64,000 nucleotides of DNA, from assembly GCF_014287795.1 (NCBI RefSeq), contig NZ_JACOON010000005.1:62001-126000 (forward strand), written 5' to 3'. The stretch is from Christensenella tenuis (GTDB lineage Bacteria; Bacillota; Clostridia; Christensenellales; Christensenellaceae). The notes below the pieces were generated by a model. The model was not told the origin of the DNA and made no database searches. It saw nothing but the letters and a program-made list of their open reading frames with translations. Positions 1-9,025 of this stretch are shown piece after piece; within the stretch, counting starts at the first letter, position 1; each line of letters opens with the position of its first letter. The translations under genes and the position numbers were made by a program.

Positions 1-399
1 TAGCTATTCGCGCTAAATGACAAAACATTGTGTTTAGCCAAACTTTTAAATAAAACTGATCTAATTGCATTTTACCTTATACCTCGCAAATAATCAATAT
101 TCACAAGAAATATACGTACAGATTAAATGTCGGCAATCAAAATTTATTAAAATATTGTAAACATCATAAAATAAGCGAGAATTAAAAATTAAGAAAGTTT
201 TGAGTCTTTTTACAAAAAGGACAGATTTACTGTCTGCCCTTTAAACTTATTATCATTCCAAACGCCAAATCTATCAGATATAAACGATTAGTCTCTTTAA
301 GACAAAATAGATGCAGGCAAAACGGTGTTCTTGAAGAAATAAGCTGTATAGAATGAGAGATTGCCTTTGTTGGATTTTTCTAGAATCCCAATTTGACAT
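1..399. other. AT-rich non-coding edge of the accessory module
   Basis: No open reading frame here resembles a protein. The stretch is very AT-rich, like the two genes that follow and unlike the GC-richer rest of the window. Its only recognisable content is a degenerate hairpin region at 213-272 that repeats the sequence found downstream of the tRNA-Val gene. It may be the outer end of an inserted segment. Confidence 0.5.
213..272. repeat. Degenerate direct repeat, left copy
   Basis: This 60-base stretch aligns without gaps to 2386-2445 with 45 of 60 identities by my count, most differences being transitions. Both copies start with a run of A, a GGACAG-type hairpin and a short tail ending in ATCT. 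The hairpin here has one internal mismatch. Together the copies bracket the two-gene TcmP module. Confidence 0.55.
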
Positions 400-1110
400 T
401 CACTTAATATTAGGATATTCCTTATAAGTCCGTCCGCACAAAAGCGCTCCATTTTTCTTTTTTGGCATACCACCCCATTGCTTAAAGAAAAAAGCCGTAT
501 TGCTTTCTTGGGATTTACATAGCAATTCGCTTACCCATTCCTCTTGTAGCTCTCGAAAACCGAATCCAGATTCTCCACCTACAATTAACCAGTCAATTCC
601 TCTCAGATCAATATCATTTATGGATTCAAGCAAGGGTTCAGCCGATATAAACTTTATACATGCATTTGTTTTTTTTAATAACTCGCATCTATAAAGAGCT
701 TTTCGATTTTCTATGCTAGTACCCATCCATATATTATCTGTCCAAGTTATTCTATCAGATAACTCCACTAATCTTTCTGCCCTTTTAGTTAATACCTGAA
801 AAGTATGCCAATTAGCCTTATTCATTATGGTAAACAATTCTAAAATATCATTATCCGAAACATCTTCATGAAATATGTCTGACATCGAATTGACGAATAT
901 CATTTTAGATTTTTTCCAAGTTAATGGCTTATCAAACAAGTCCTTATGTATAGTTACATCAAAGCCATTTTTGTATCTCGGATTATTCATCGCTTTGAGT
1001 CTCTTTGCAAATGATTCAGCATAACAATTCTGGCATCCATCTGATACTTTAGTACAACCAGTTATTGGATTCCATGAGACTTCAGTCCATTCTATTTTCG
1101 TATTATTCAT
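400..1110 (-). CDS. Three-Cys-motif protein, phage Gp37/Gp68 (DUF5131) family
   Basis: A 236-residue protein of the Gp37/Gp68 family (PF07505/DUF5131). The hallmark is a radical-SAM-like cysteine cluster near the N-terminus, Cys19, Cys26 and Cys29 (C-x6-C-x2-C), after the family-typical EWTEVSWNPITGC segment. Later landmarks are FVNSMSDIFHED, QVLTKR, the ISAEPLL motif and an FFFKQWGG motif near the C-terminus. The family is common on phages and islands and its reaction is not known; an iron-sulfur cluster is inferred from the cysteines. The gene sits 22 bases after the stop of the TcmP gene, in the same direction, so the two are probably co-transcribed. An AAGG lies just before the ATG. Base composition is much richer in AT than downstream genes, which suggests horizontal transfer. 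Family assignment is firm; molecular role unknown. Confidence 0.88.
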   Translation of the reverse strand: MNNTKIEWTEVSWNPITGCTKVSDGCQNCYAESFAKRLKAMNNPRYKNGFDVTIHKDLFDKPLTWKKSKMIFVNSMSDIFHEDVSDNDILELFTIMNKANWHTFQVLTKRAERLVELSDRITWTDNIWMGTSIENRKALYRCELLKKTNACIKFISAEPLLESINDIDLRGIDWLIVGGESGFGFRELQEEWVSELLCKSQESNTAFFFKQWGGMPKKKNGALLCGRTYKEYPNIK

Positions 1111-1132
1111 AAAAACCTTCTATCATCATACA

Positions 1133-2233
1133 TTATTGAAAGTGTATAATATTATCTCTCCCAATTTTTGCACCATATAATTGTGCAAGCAATTTCTTTA
1201 TTTCCGGCTTGTAGCCCTCACACGGAAATATCGGATGATTATCTAGATCAGCGTACACTTGCTCTAACCGAACTTCTTTCATTTTACCATACTTTGCATA
1301 AATATAACTGACAATATCACTAACCGAATAAGCATTTTTATCAGAACACAACTTAAACGAACCTTCATTATCAAAATCTATCGCAAATTGACTAGGATTA
1401 TGGTGAGATACCGTCACGGTAGATTTATCTCCCGAGACTTTCCAGGCTGTCTTTTTGAAAAGACGGAATCCTATAATGCTTTTGCTATAATAAATTAGAT
1501 TATAGACTAGTCCATTATTTTGATTATAAAATGGAAAAGAAGCCAAATGGACATCGGTTTTATTGTCAGATTTATCTCTTATGATTTTTTTGACCAAATT
1601 ATCCAATGCCGTTTTATCCGTACAGATTTCTACCAAGTCCTCAATCGCTTGTTGGTATGTATCAATATATTTCTTTTTTTTGGTTTCATCTCTTACTTGC
1701 GCAACACCTCTTGACGTATCCATCACTACATGATTAATAACTACCTCCGCCCAAGAGTTCAAAAATGGTGTTATCGCGTCCCATTTTATCGCTGCGTGAT
1801 ATGGATCATAAAACAAAAGTTTATTAAATCCTTTGAATTCGACCATATCAAATTGTCTCAAGAAGTCGTTACCATCGGTACACGAATACGTTATCTTTAT
1901 CTTTGTTGTGTCAATGGCAGACAACTCTTTTTTTAAAATATCAATTTTAGCTTGACTCATATCGTTATAAAAAAGATAAACTTTTTTATTCGCAAATTCA
2001 GGCTTTTGCATCACTTGATTTAAACATTTAGCAACGCGAACAGGAGTCCCCATAATTTTTTCTTCGTTTTCACCAATACCATATCCACAATTACACATAC
2101 AGTCAATAAAAACTACCCCTTTTGAAGTGGATAATCCTAATATCTTATAAGCCCAACCCTCTACATACTTTTCAATGAGTTCAAATTTTCTAATCGTATG
2201 TGGTTTTATAGTATCAGGCACAAATTTTTTCAT
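1133..2233 (-). CDS. tcmP: Three-Cys-motif partner protein TcmP
   Basis: A 366-residue protein matching the three-Cys-motif partner family (TIGR04474), which is typically encoded beside a Gp37/Gp68-type protein, as here. N-terminal landmarks are an HTIRKFEL segment near residue 12 and FIDCMCNCGYG near residues 42-52, at the place of the usual nucleotide-binding-like D-x-F-A-G-x-G loop. The loop is cysteine-rich here, which is atypical. A YDPYHAAI segment follows at mid-protein. The reading frame extends upstream to 2314, but I chose the ATG at 2233 because a GAGG lies 6 bases before it and the extra N-terminus is AT-rich, hydrophobic and not family-like. The protein resembles a Rossmann/methyltransferase-like enzyme, but its activity is unestablished. 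The pair is a plausible mobile defence or modification module (inference). Confidence 0.85.
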   Translation of the reverse strand: MKKFVPDTIKPHTIRKFELIEKYVEGWAYKILGLSTSKGVVFIDCMCNCGYGIGENEEKIMGTPVRVAKCLNQVMQKPEFANKKVYLFYNDMSQAKIDILKKELSAIDTTKIKITYSCTDGNDFLRQFDMVEFKGFNKLLFYDPYHAAIKWDAITPFLNSWAEVVINHVVMDTSRGVAQVRDETKKKKYIDTYQQAIEDLVEICTDKTALDNLVKKIIRDKSDNKTDVHLASFPFYNQNNGLVYNLIYYSKSIIGFRLFKKTAWKVSGDKSTVTVSHHNPSQFAIDFDNEGSFKLCSDKNAYSVSDIVSYIYAKYGKMKEVRLEQVYADLDNHPIFPCEGYKPEIKKLLAQLYGAKIGRDNIIHFQ

Positions 2234-2385
2234 CTTGAACCTCAGTAATAAAATTTGAATGTCTCTACGCCATTGGAATAATAAAATGTAAAAAATATAC
2301 AATAATAATAGCACAATTTAGTAAAAAGAGAAACCTATACAAAATATCCATTTAATTACTCATAAACTTACTCAAATTTCATATG

Positions 2386-2414
2386 CAAAAAGGACAGGCT
2401 CATCGCCTGTCCTT
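2386..2414 (-). terminator. Intrinsic terminator of tRNA-Val
   Basis: A perfect 10-bp stem (2390-2399 with 2405-2414, loop of 5) is followed on the minus strand by a run of T. It lies downstream of the tRNA-Val gene. Confidence 0.8.
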
Positions 2415-2445
2415 AAAACTGATTGTCATCCCGAACACCCCATCT
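2386..2445. repeat. Degenerate direct repeat, right copy (tRNA-proximal)
   Basis: Partner of 213-272. It includes the terminator hairpin of the tRNA-Val gene and lies about 30 bases from the tRNA 3' end. The tRNA itself is not repeated, so this differs from a classical tRNA attachment-site duplication. Confidence 0.55.
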
Positions 2446-2474
2446 AAAAAGAAAAGGTTCGGATATGACCGATT

Positions 2475-2551
2475 TGGTGGAGACAGCTGGGCTCGAACCA
2501 GCGACCCCCTACATGTGAAGCAGGTACTCTGACCAACTGAGCTATGCCTCC
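2475..2551 (-). tRNA. tRNA-Val (anticodon CAC)
   Basis: Read on the minus strand this folds as a full cloverleaf: acceptor GGAGGCA with TGTCTCC, a D arm around GCTC, anticodon stem CCTGC/GTAGG enclosing loop TTCACAT (anticodon CAC, codon GTG), a T arm GCTGG-TTCGAGC-CCAGC, discriminator A and an encoded CCA end. The folding was done by eye. The gene stands alone and is followed by its own terminator. Its downstream flank is shared with the far side of the TcmP module. Confidence 0.93.
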
Positions 2552-2684
2552 GCTGGTAACTATTATAGCACACCTCCTTCATATTGCAAAAGAAAATTTC
2601 ATAAAAAATTGATGGATAACAGATAGGAAAAAATCTTCTTTTGATGTAGAATATTAATAGCAAATCAAAAGGGCGGTAAAAATC

Positions 2685-3713
2685 ATGATTGAAACACAAA
2701 AAACAGGAACAAAAGACGGCAAGGATGTTTTTATTTATACATTTTCGAATGAAGCCGGCGGACGTATGAAGGTCACGAATTACGGCGGGACCATCATGTC
2801 TGTCGAAATGCCGGATGCCGATGGAAATATCGCGGATGTGGTGCTCGGTTTCGAAACACCGGAGGAATATTTCGGAGACCATCCGTTTTTCGGTGCAACG
2901 GTAGGCCGCTATGCCAACCGAATCGCAAACGGGCAGTTCACTGTGGGAGGGAAGGACTATGCCATTCCGTGCAATGAAAACGGCGTAAACCTGCTTCACG
3001 GCGGCGATCATAGCTTCAACCGCAAGGTGTGGGAAGGAGCGGCGGATGGCAATACGCTGACCCTCACTTATTATAGCCCGGATGGGGAAGACGGATTCCC
3101 GGGAGCGGTAAATGTGCGCATTGAAATGACCCTGACAGATGACAATACGGTGCGTCTCGAATATTTTGCGGAATCGGATGCGGATACCATATTGTCCCTT
3201 ACGAACCATTCCTATTTTAATCTGCGCGGGGCAGGCGAAATTGGAGACCATGTGCTGACCATCGACGCCGGGGAATATACGCCGGTGAATGAAAACCTGA
3301 TTCCGACCGGCGAAATTGCCGAAGTTGCAGATACGCCGCTTGATTTTACACACCCGCACCTGATTGGCGAGCGGATCGAGGATCCATTCCCGCAGATGAG
3401 GCTATGCGGAGGGTACGATCATAATTTTGTTTTATGGGGCGCGGGCTTCCGGCGCGCGGCACGGGTGGAAGACCCGCAGAGCGGCCGCATCATGGAGGTC
3501 TATACGGATAAACCGGGTATGCAGCTCTATACGGCAAATTTTGTGCCGGAGATGAAAGGCAAACATGGGGCGCAATATGGGCCGCGTACAGCCTATTGCT
3601 TTGAGACACAGCTATTTCCGGACAGTATGCATCACGACGAATTTCCATCCTGTATTTTACAGAAGGGAAAGACCTACCATGACGTAACGGAATACCGGTT
3701 CCTCACAAAATAA
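2685..3713 (+). CDS. galM: Aldose 1-epimerase (galactose mutarotase)
   Basis: A 342-residue mutarotase that interconverts alpha and beta anomers of galactose, glucose or similar sugars in the cytoplasm. Family motifs are in order: GRYANRIANGQF near residue 85, LHGG near residue 103, NHSYFNLRG near residue 175 with the catalytic histidine, GGYDHNFVL near residue 243, and FETQLFPDS near residue 305 carrying the presumed catalytic glutamate. Length fits the family. The gene is monocistronic, ending before a clear terminator. An 8-bp inverted repeat (CTTTTGAT at 2638 with ATCAAAAG at 2664) sits just upstream and could be an operator; the ribosome-binding site GGGCGG is weak. Confidence 0.93.
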   Translation: MIETQKTGTKDGKDVFIYTFSNEAGGRMKVTNYGGTIMSVEMPDADGNIADVVLGFETPEEYFGDHPFFGATVGRYANRIANGQFTVGGKDYAIPCNENGVNLLHGGDHSFNRKVWEGAADGNTLTLTYYSPDGEDGFPGAVNVRIEMTLTDDNTVRLEYFAESDADTILSLTNHSYFNLRGAGEIGDHVLTIDAGEYTPVNENLIPTGEIAEVADTPLDFTHPHLIGERIEDPFPQMRLCGGYDHNFVLWGAGFRRAARVEDPQSGRIMEVYTDKPGMQLYTANFVPEMKGKHGAQYGPRTAYCFETQLFPDSMHHDEFPSCILQKGKTYHDVTEYRFLTK

Positions 3714-3734
3714 TGGAATTCTTAAAACTTTTGA

Positions 3735-3766
3735 AACGGCGGATGAAGAAATCCGTCGTTTTTGTT
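3735..3766 (+). terminator. Terminator after galM
   Basis: Stem ACGGCGGAT/ATCCGTCGT (3736-3744 and 3751-3759) with a 6-base loop, followed by TTTTTG. Confidence 0.85.
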
Positions 3767-3795
3767 AGGATTTTATAAATTTTAGCGGATAAGCA

Positions 3796-3823
3796 TTGGA
3801 GCATAGGGTAAATATGATATAAT
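3796..3823 (+). promoter_or_regulatory. Promoter of the CtpE-like ATPase gene
   Basis: A perfect TATAAT (3818-3823) lies 16 bases after TTGGAG (3796-3801), about 35 bases before the start codon. Confidence 0.6.
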
Positions 3824-3856
3824 AAAGTCATTATGTAAAGACGGGGAAGGAACGAC

Positions 3857-6253
3857 ATGGACGACGGGCAACAGCGCTATGATTCGGACTGCCGGACGGG
3901 GCTTACGGATGCACAGGTCAAAAGCCGCATCGACGAGGGGCTCACGAATGCATATAATACGAATACGACAAAATCATATAAGCAGATCTTCAAGGATAAC
4001 CTTGTAACCTTTTTTAATATATTGAACATGGTGTTCACGGTTCTTATTGTGATGACGGGTTATATCAAGGAACTCGTCTTTTTACTGGTTGTCGTGGGGA
4101 ACCTGGTCATTGGAATCGCACAGGAAATCGTAACCAAGAAAACGCTCGATAAACTCTCGGTCATTGTAGCGGCCAAGGTTACTGTGGTAAGAAACGGGGC
4201 AGAGAAGGAAATCGGGGTTTCGGATATTGTCCTTGACGACGTCATGCAGCTTAATCCGGGCAACCAGGTATGCGCGGACGGAGTGCTGCTTGAAGGAACG
4301 GTAGAAGTCAACGAATCCCTGATTACGGGTGAATCGGATGTTGTAGCAAAAGGCCCGGGCGACTTCCTTTATTCGGGCAGCTTTATCGTATCGGGAAATG
4401 CCTATGCGCGTGTGGAGCGCGTGGGTATCGAAAACTACGCCAACAAAATTTCCTATGATGCGAAGGTTTCCAAAAAACGTACGTCCGAACTGCGCAATTC
4501 ACTGAACCGTATCCTGAAAATCATCAGTATCATTATCGTACCTGTGGGTGTCCTGCTATTCCTGAAACAGGGACTTGTGGTTGGGCTTCCCGTGCCGGAT
4601 AATACGGTCAAAACGGTGGGCGCCCTCATCGGCATGATTCCGGAGGGGCTTATCCTGCTCACCAGTATTTCTCTCGCCACCAGTGCCGTAATTCTTGCCA
4701 CAAAGCGGACGCTTGTGCAGGATCTCTATTGCATCGAGACGCTTGCGCGCGTGGATATCCTGTGCCTCGATAAGACGGGAACGATCACCGAAGGCAAGAT
4801 GCATGTGGAGGAAGTGATTCCTGTGGACAGTACGAAAGATTTAGACAGGATTCTCTCCAACATGGCGGGCGCACTGCAGGACGACAACGCGACCTTCCAT
4901 GCAGTAGTAGAGAAATTCGGCAAGAGTTATGACCATGAGGTGAAAACGATTGTGCCTTTTTCCTCGGCACGAAAATACAGCGGCGTAAGCTTTGAAGGAC
5001 AAGGAACCTATTTTCTCGGGGCGTTCGAGTTTATCTTCCCCAATGGATATGAGGGCCTCGATGCGGAAAAATACGCAAAGAAGGGAAGCCGGGTGCTGGT
5101 GCTCGCGCACAGCGACGCCACCGACGTACTGGATAACAAGGTTCCCGGAGGGATGCGTCCAATCGCATTCCTGCTTATTTCCGACCGGATTCGGGCGGAT
5201 GCAAAGAAAACGCTTGAATTTTTTGAAAATCAGCAGGTAGAGGTTAAAATCATATCCGGCGACAGCGCGGTTACGGCAAGTGCAATTGCAAAACGGGCGG
5301 GTGTGAAAAATTACGAGGCCGTGGACGCGACTATGCTGAAAACAAAAGAGGACATTGAAGCGGCGGCTGAAAAATATAATGTATTCGGCCGGGTAACACC
5401 TTCACAGAAAAAAGAACTGATCGCGGCCATGAAACGCAAGGGGCATACGGTCGCCATGGCGGGCGACGGCGTCAACGACGTACTGGCCTTAAAGGAATCC
5501 GATTGCAGCATCGCCATGGCATCAGGCAGCGATGCGGCGAAAAACATCGCCAATCTTGTCCTGCTCGATTCCAACTTTGCCACCATGCCTGATATCGTGA
5601 ACGAGGGGCGCAAAGTCATCAACAACATCGAGCGTGTAGCTACCCTTTTTATCACCAAAACGGTATATGCGGTGCTTCTCGCTTTCGCAACGGTGATCCT
5701 GCTCGACAGCAGCTATCCGTTTACGCCCCTGCAAATGACGCTGATTAGCTTTGTGACCATTGGCTTCCCGGCGTTCTTCCTTGCCCTGGAACCAAATTTT
5801 GCGCCGATCAAGGAACATTTCCTGATTAATATCCTGAAAAAATCCCTGCCAGGGGGGCTTTCCGTGATTATCGGAATTCTTGCGGTCAATGTGCTTGCAG
5901 GCGTCTTCCAATATACCCCATCCGCGGTATCCACAATGTGCATGCTCATGGCGGTTGCCGTCGGCATGTGGGTGGTAGCCAAGGTCAGCATGCCGTTTAC
6001 CACGGCGCGCAAAATTATCCTTGGGAGTGCTATTGGGCTGTTCTTCCTGTGCCTCATCTTCCTGCGCGGATTTTTCGATGTAGCGCCCATTAACCTGCCC
6101 CAGGCGGTTGTAGTGTGCGTATTCACGGCGGTTGCGCCGTTTATGATGCGGGGATTCGAACGCATTGTGGAGAAGCGGGCAGACAAATTCCTTTCGAAAA
6201 AGCTTGTGCGCAGGAGCCTGCATATTACAGACGACGAATTAAATGCTAAATAA
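3857..6253 (+). CDS. P-type cation ATPase, CtpE-like (probable Ca2+ transport)
   Basis: A 798-residue P-type ATPase of the inner membrane. Visible landmarks are two N-terminal helices (about residues 55-95), the actuator loop motif TGES near residue 157, a transmembrane IPEGL motif near residue 263, the phosphorylation site DKTGT near residue 305, the hinge GDGVND near residue 537, and a hydrophobic C-terminal membrane bundle. The IPEGL-LL-TS context and the sequence around DKTGT resemble mycobacterial CtpE, described as a calcium-uptake pump, more than heavy-metal pumps, because there is no N-terminal metal-binding Cys domain and no CPC motif. Substrate is therefore inferred as Ca2+ or another hard cation. 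The gene is monocistronic, with its own promoter and a bidirectional terminator. Confidence 0.88.
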   Translation: MDDGQQRYDSDCRTGLTDAQVKSRIDEGLTNAYNTNTTKSYKQIFKDNLVTFFNILNMVFTVLIVMTGYIKELVFLLVVVGNLVIGIAQEIVTKKTLDKLSVIVAAKVTVVRNGAEKEIGVSDIVLDDVMQLNPGNQVCADGVLLEGTVEVNESLITGESDVVAKGPGDFLYSGSFIVSGNAYARVERVGIENYANKISYDAKVSKKRTSELRNSLNRILKIISIIIVPVGVLLFLKQGLVVGLPVPDNTVKTVGALIGMIPEGLILLTSISLATSAVILATKRTLVQDLYCIETLARVDILCLDKTGTITEGKMHVEEVIPVDSTKDLDRILSNMAGALQDDNATFHAVVEKFGKSYDHEVKTIVPFSSARKYSGVSFEGQGTYFLGAFEFIFPNGYEGLDAEKYAKKGSRVLVLAHSDATDVLDNKVPGGMRPIAFLLISDRIRADAKKTLEFFENQQVEVKIISGDSAVTASAIAKRAGVKNYEAVDATMLKTKEDIEAAAEKYNVFGRVTPSQKKELIAAMKRKGHTVAMAGDGVNDVLALKESDCSIAMASGSDAAKNIANLVLLDSNFATMPDIVNEGRKVINNIERVATLFITKTVYAVLLAFATVILLDSSYPFTPLQMTLISFVTIGFPAFFLALEPNFAPIKEHFLINILKKSLPGGLSVIIGILAVNVLAGVFQYTPSAVSTMCMLMAVAVGMWVVAKVSMPFTTARKIILGSAIGLFFLCLIFLRGFFDVAPINLPQAVVVCVFTAVAPFMMRGFERIVEKRADKFLSKKLVRRSLHITDDELNAK

Positions 6254-6280
6254 ACTACAGAGCATCCTTTGGGCGCAAAT

Positions 6281-6310
6281 AAAAAATGCCGGCAGTCCGG
6301 CATTCTTTAT
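6281..6310. terminator. Bidirectional terminator between convergent genes
   Basis: Stem AATGCCGG/CCGGCATT (6285-6292 and 6297-6304) with A-rich and T-rich flanks serves both the ATPase gene and the convergent aldo/keto reductase gene. Confidence 0.82.
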
Positions 6311-6323
6311 TTCTTATTATTGT

Positions 6324-7319
6324 TTAATGCACCGCACGGGGTCCTTTGTATGGACGCGTAAAAGGCATGAAAAACGATTCTTCAAACGGACGGAAAGGCA
6401 CCATCTGGTAAATCTCGTCAATACGCTTCAAAATATCTTCGGGGAGAGGTCCTTTATCATAGGAAGCAAGATTGCGTTCCACATTCCGTACCTTTCCCGC
6501 TCCCGTCACAACCGCATGAATATCCGGATTCGAGAATGCAAACCGCATTGCAAGATCCGCAACGTCCATCCCAAGATCGTCGCACAGTTCGTACAATTTT
6601 AAATATTGCTGCTGGCGGGGCTTTGAAAGCCATGCGGGTTTCGCCTTCACCTGCTCGTCATACCGTTTTGCAAGTGCGCCCTGTTGCAGTGCGGAACCAA
6701 GTAAAATGCCCATATTCTGCTTTTTTGCCGCGGGGATCACTTCAATGGCGGCTTCCTGCCACAGCAGGCTATAGTTGAATGCGGTGAGGATTACATCGAA
6801 AAAGCCGCTTTCAATGATTGGGACGATTTCATAAGCGGTCGTTCCCCCGATTCCGGTATATTTGATGACGCCCTGGCTCTTCAGGTCGGACAGCACATCC
6901 ATGACCGGGCCGTAATATTCTTCAGGATGATTGAGGTCCTGAGGGCGTTTCCACCAGTCATATTGGTATGGACGGTCGGGTTCGTGCACCATCCAGATAT
7001 CGATTTTGTCACGTTTCAACCGGTTTAAGCTGTTTTCTACGGCGCGCATCAGGCAGTCCCTGTCTTGGGGCAGGAACGGCTGCGGATCGTTGCTGAACTT
7101 CGTGGATACGAATAGTTCTCCTTTAATTTCAGGCAGGATTGTTCCAAGCACTGCCTCGCTGTTTCCGTAAGCGGGCGCAGTGTCAATGAGGTTGACTCCC
7201 CGATCTACCGCAAGCTGCAATGCGGCGGCGAATTCTTCCCGGGACGTGCGCACGTCCCCGCCCATCACCATACGGCTGACATTTAAATCAGTCCTGCCGA
7301 GCTTCACATATTCCATCAT
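6324..7319 (-). CDS. Aldo/keto reductase
   Basis: A 331-residue NAD(P)H-dependent oxidoreductase of the aldo/keto reductase superfamily. Typical signals are MMEYVKLGRTDLNVS at the N-terminus, NLIDTAPAYG with the catalytic Asp and Tyr near residues 45-50, STKFS with the catalytic lysine near residue 73, and a WMVHEPD segment. The substrate cannot be read from sequence. It is transcribed divergently from rhaB with the two promoters about 75 bases apart, so it may act on a product of rhamnose or other deoxysugar metabolism (inference). A GGAGG precedes the ATG. Confidence 0.9.
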   Translation of the reverse strand: MMEYVKLGRTDLNVSRMVMGGDVRTSREEFAAALQLAVDRGVNLIDTAPAYGNSEAVLGTILPEIKGELFVSTKFSNDPQPFLPQDRDCLMRAVENSLNRLKRDKIDIWMVHEPDRPYQYDWWKRPQDLNHPEEYYGPVMDVLSDLKSQGVIKYTGIGGTTAYEIVPIIESGFFDVILTAFNYSLLWQEAAIEVIPAAKKQNMGILLGSALQQGALAKRYDEQVKAKPAWLSKPRQQQYLKLYELCDDLGMDVADLAMRFAFSNPDIHAVVTGAGKVRNVERNLASYDKGPLPEDILKRIDEIYQMVPFRPFEESFFMPFTRPYKGPRAVH

Positions 7320-7375
7320 TCATCCTCCGTCCTTTTCTGTCAGGTCGTTTATGACCGCTTGATGATCATAATTTT

Positions 7376-7404
7376 ATTATCTCACAAACGAAACGTCACA
7401 TCAA
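7376..7404 (-). promoter_or_regulatory. Promoter of the aldo/keto reductase gene
   Basis: On the minus strand TTGATG (7404-7399) is separated by 17 bases from GATAAT (7381-7376). Confidence 0.6.
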
Positions 7405-7480
7405 TCACAGGTGAAACAAAAAAATGTCAAAAGGAGCAAAAACATGTTGAAAAATTACAATAAAACCGTTTAATTCTTCA

Positions 7481-7509
7481 TTGATTCCCGCTGTAATTTT
7501 CAGTATAGT
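7481..7509 (+). promoter_or_regulatory. Promoter of rhaB
   Basis: TTGATT (7481-7486), a 17-base spacer and TATAGT (7504-7509). The -10 lies inside a short inverted repeat AGTATA-GT-TATACT, which could be a repressor or activator site. Confidence 0.6.
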
Positions 7510-7546
7510 TATACTAATAAATAAAAAATAGTAAAGGGGAATCACT

Positions 7547-9013
7547 ATGAGTAAAATCTTAGCATTTGATTTCGGCGCCTCCAGCGGCCGCGCAATGATT
7601 GCACAATATGCCGGCGGAAAAATTACGATGGAAGAACTCCACCGTTTTACGAATGATCCCGTTTCAATCAACGGAACACTTTACTGGGACGCGCTGCGGC
7701 TGTTCTATAACATCAAACAGGGAATTACCAAAGCAGTGAACGCGGGCGGCTTCGATATGATCGGCATCGATACATGGGGCGTTGATTTCGGGCTGATCGG
7801 CGAAGACGGGCAGCTTGTGCAGAACCCTGTGCATTACCGCGACGAACGTTCAGAGAAACCTTTCGAAGAATTTATGAAGCGGATTGATCCGGATGAGCTG
7901 TACCAAACGGTAGGGCTGCAGCATCTCGCCATCAATACGCTGTACCAGCTGCTTTACCTGAAAGAACAAAAACCGGAACTCCTTGCGGCGACGAAAAAGG
8001 TATTGTTTACGCCCGACCTGTATAATTATTTCCTGACGGGTGAAATGCGTACGGAATATACGATTGCCTCCACATCCGAAATGCTGGATGCCAAAAAACG
8101 CGACTGGAGCGGTGAAGTCCTGGAACTTGCAGGGATTCCGCGGGAAAAACTCTGCGATATCACACCTCCGGGGTCGGAGTGCGGGCTGCTGCGCGACGAT
8201 ATCTGCGAGGAACTCGGCGCGCCCAAGGCAAAGGTTATGTGCACAGCTTCCCACGACACGGCGGCGGCGGTTGCCGCAACCCCGACGCAGGAAAATGATT
8301 TTATATTCATTAGCTGCGGTACATGGAGCCTGCTCGGTACAGAGCTGCACGAACCATGCATCAATGAAAAGGGCGCGGAATATAATTTCGCCAATGAAGG
8401 CGGGGTGGAAGGCACTTATCGCTTCCTGAAGAACATCATGGGCACATGGCCGATTCAGGAATCCCGCCGCCAATGGATCCGTGAGGGCAAGGAATATGGA
8501 TTTGGGGAACTTGAACAGATGGCGAAAGAATGCACTCCCTTCCGCAGCCTGATTGACGTTGACAGCCCCGAATTTGGCAAGCCGGGCAACCTGCCCCGCC
8601 GTATCCGTGCCTACTGTGAAAAGACGGGGCAACCCGTACCGCAGACGGAGGGCGAGATTATCCGCTGTATCGACGAAAGCCTGGCCATGAAATTCCGTTA
8701 CAGCATCGAGCGCCTTGCGGAATGCACGGGCAAAGAATATAATACGGTACATATCCTCGGCGGCGGCACCAAGAGCGCCCTCCTGTGCCAGATGACTGCC
8801 GACGCAACCGGCATGAACGTGATCGCGGGACCGGATGAAGCCACTGTGCTCGGAAATATTGTGGTTCAGTTGATTGCGGCAGGTGAAATCAAAGACATCA
8901 AAGAAGCGCGCCGCGTAGTCGCCGCTTCCTGCGAGCCCAAGACCTATACGCCCCAAAATACGGCGGAATGGGATAAACAGTATGCGCCTTTTGTCAAGAT
9001 CATAGAAGGCTGA
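7547..9013 (+). CDS. rhaB: Rhamnulokinase
   Basis: A 488-residue FGGY-family kinase that phosphorylates L-rhamnulose to L-rhamnulose 1-phosphate. The N-terminal phosphate-binding motif FDFGASSGR starts near residue 6. DTWGVDFGL near residue 77, YRDER near residue 94, a central SHDTAAAVAA segment near residue 242 and the C-terminal LGGGTKS motif are typical of RhaB rather than xylulokinase or glycerol kinase. Start is supported by AGGGG before the ATG. No rhamnose isomerase or rhamnulose-1-phosphate aldolase is in the window, so the rest of the pathway must lie elsewhere. A terminator follows immediately. Confidence 0.94.
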   Translation: MSKILAFDFGASSGRAMIAQYAGGKITMEELHRFTNDPVSINGTLYWDALRLFYNIKQGITKAVNAGGFDMIGIDTWGVDFGLIGEDGQLVQNPVHYRDERSEKPFEEFMKRIDPDELYQTVGLQHLAINTLYQLLYLKEQKPELLAATKKVLFTPDLYNYFLTGEMRTEYTIASTSEMLDAKKRDWSGEVLELAGIPREKLCDITPPGSECGLLRDDICEELGAPKAKVMCTASHDTAAAVAATPTQENDFIFISCGTWSLLGTELHEPCINEKGAEYNFANEGGVEGTYRFLKNIMGTWPIQESRRQWIREGKEYGFGELEQMAKECTPFRSLIDVDSPEFGKPGNLPRRIRAYCEKTGQPVPQTEGEIIRCIDESLAMKFRYSIERLAECTGKEYNTVHILGGGTKSALLCQMTADATGMNVIAGPDEATVLGNIVVQLIAAGEIKDIKEARRVVAASCEPKTYTPQNTAEWDKQYAPFVKIIEG

Positions 9014-9025
9014 CGCAAATACGGC

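Noticed and set aside
2400..3359. A 319-codon minus-strand frame across the tRNA and galM
   Set aside because: It runs through the tRNA-Val gene and its terminator and opposite galM; the predicted protein is basic and featureless.
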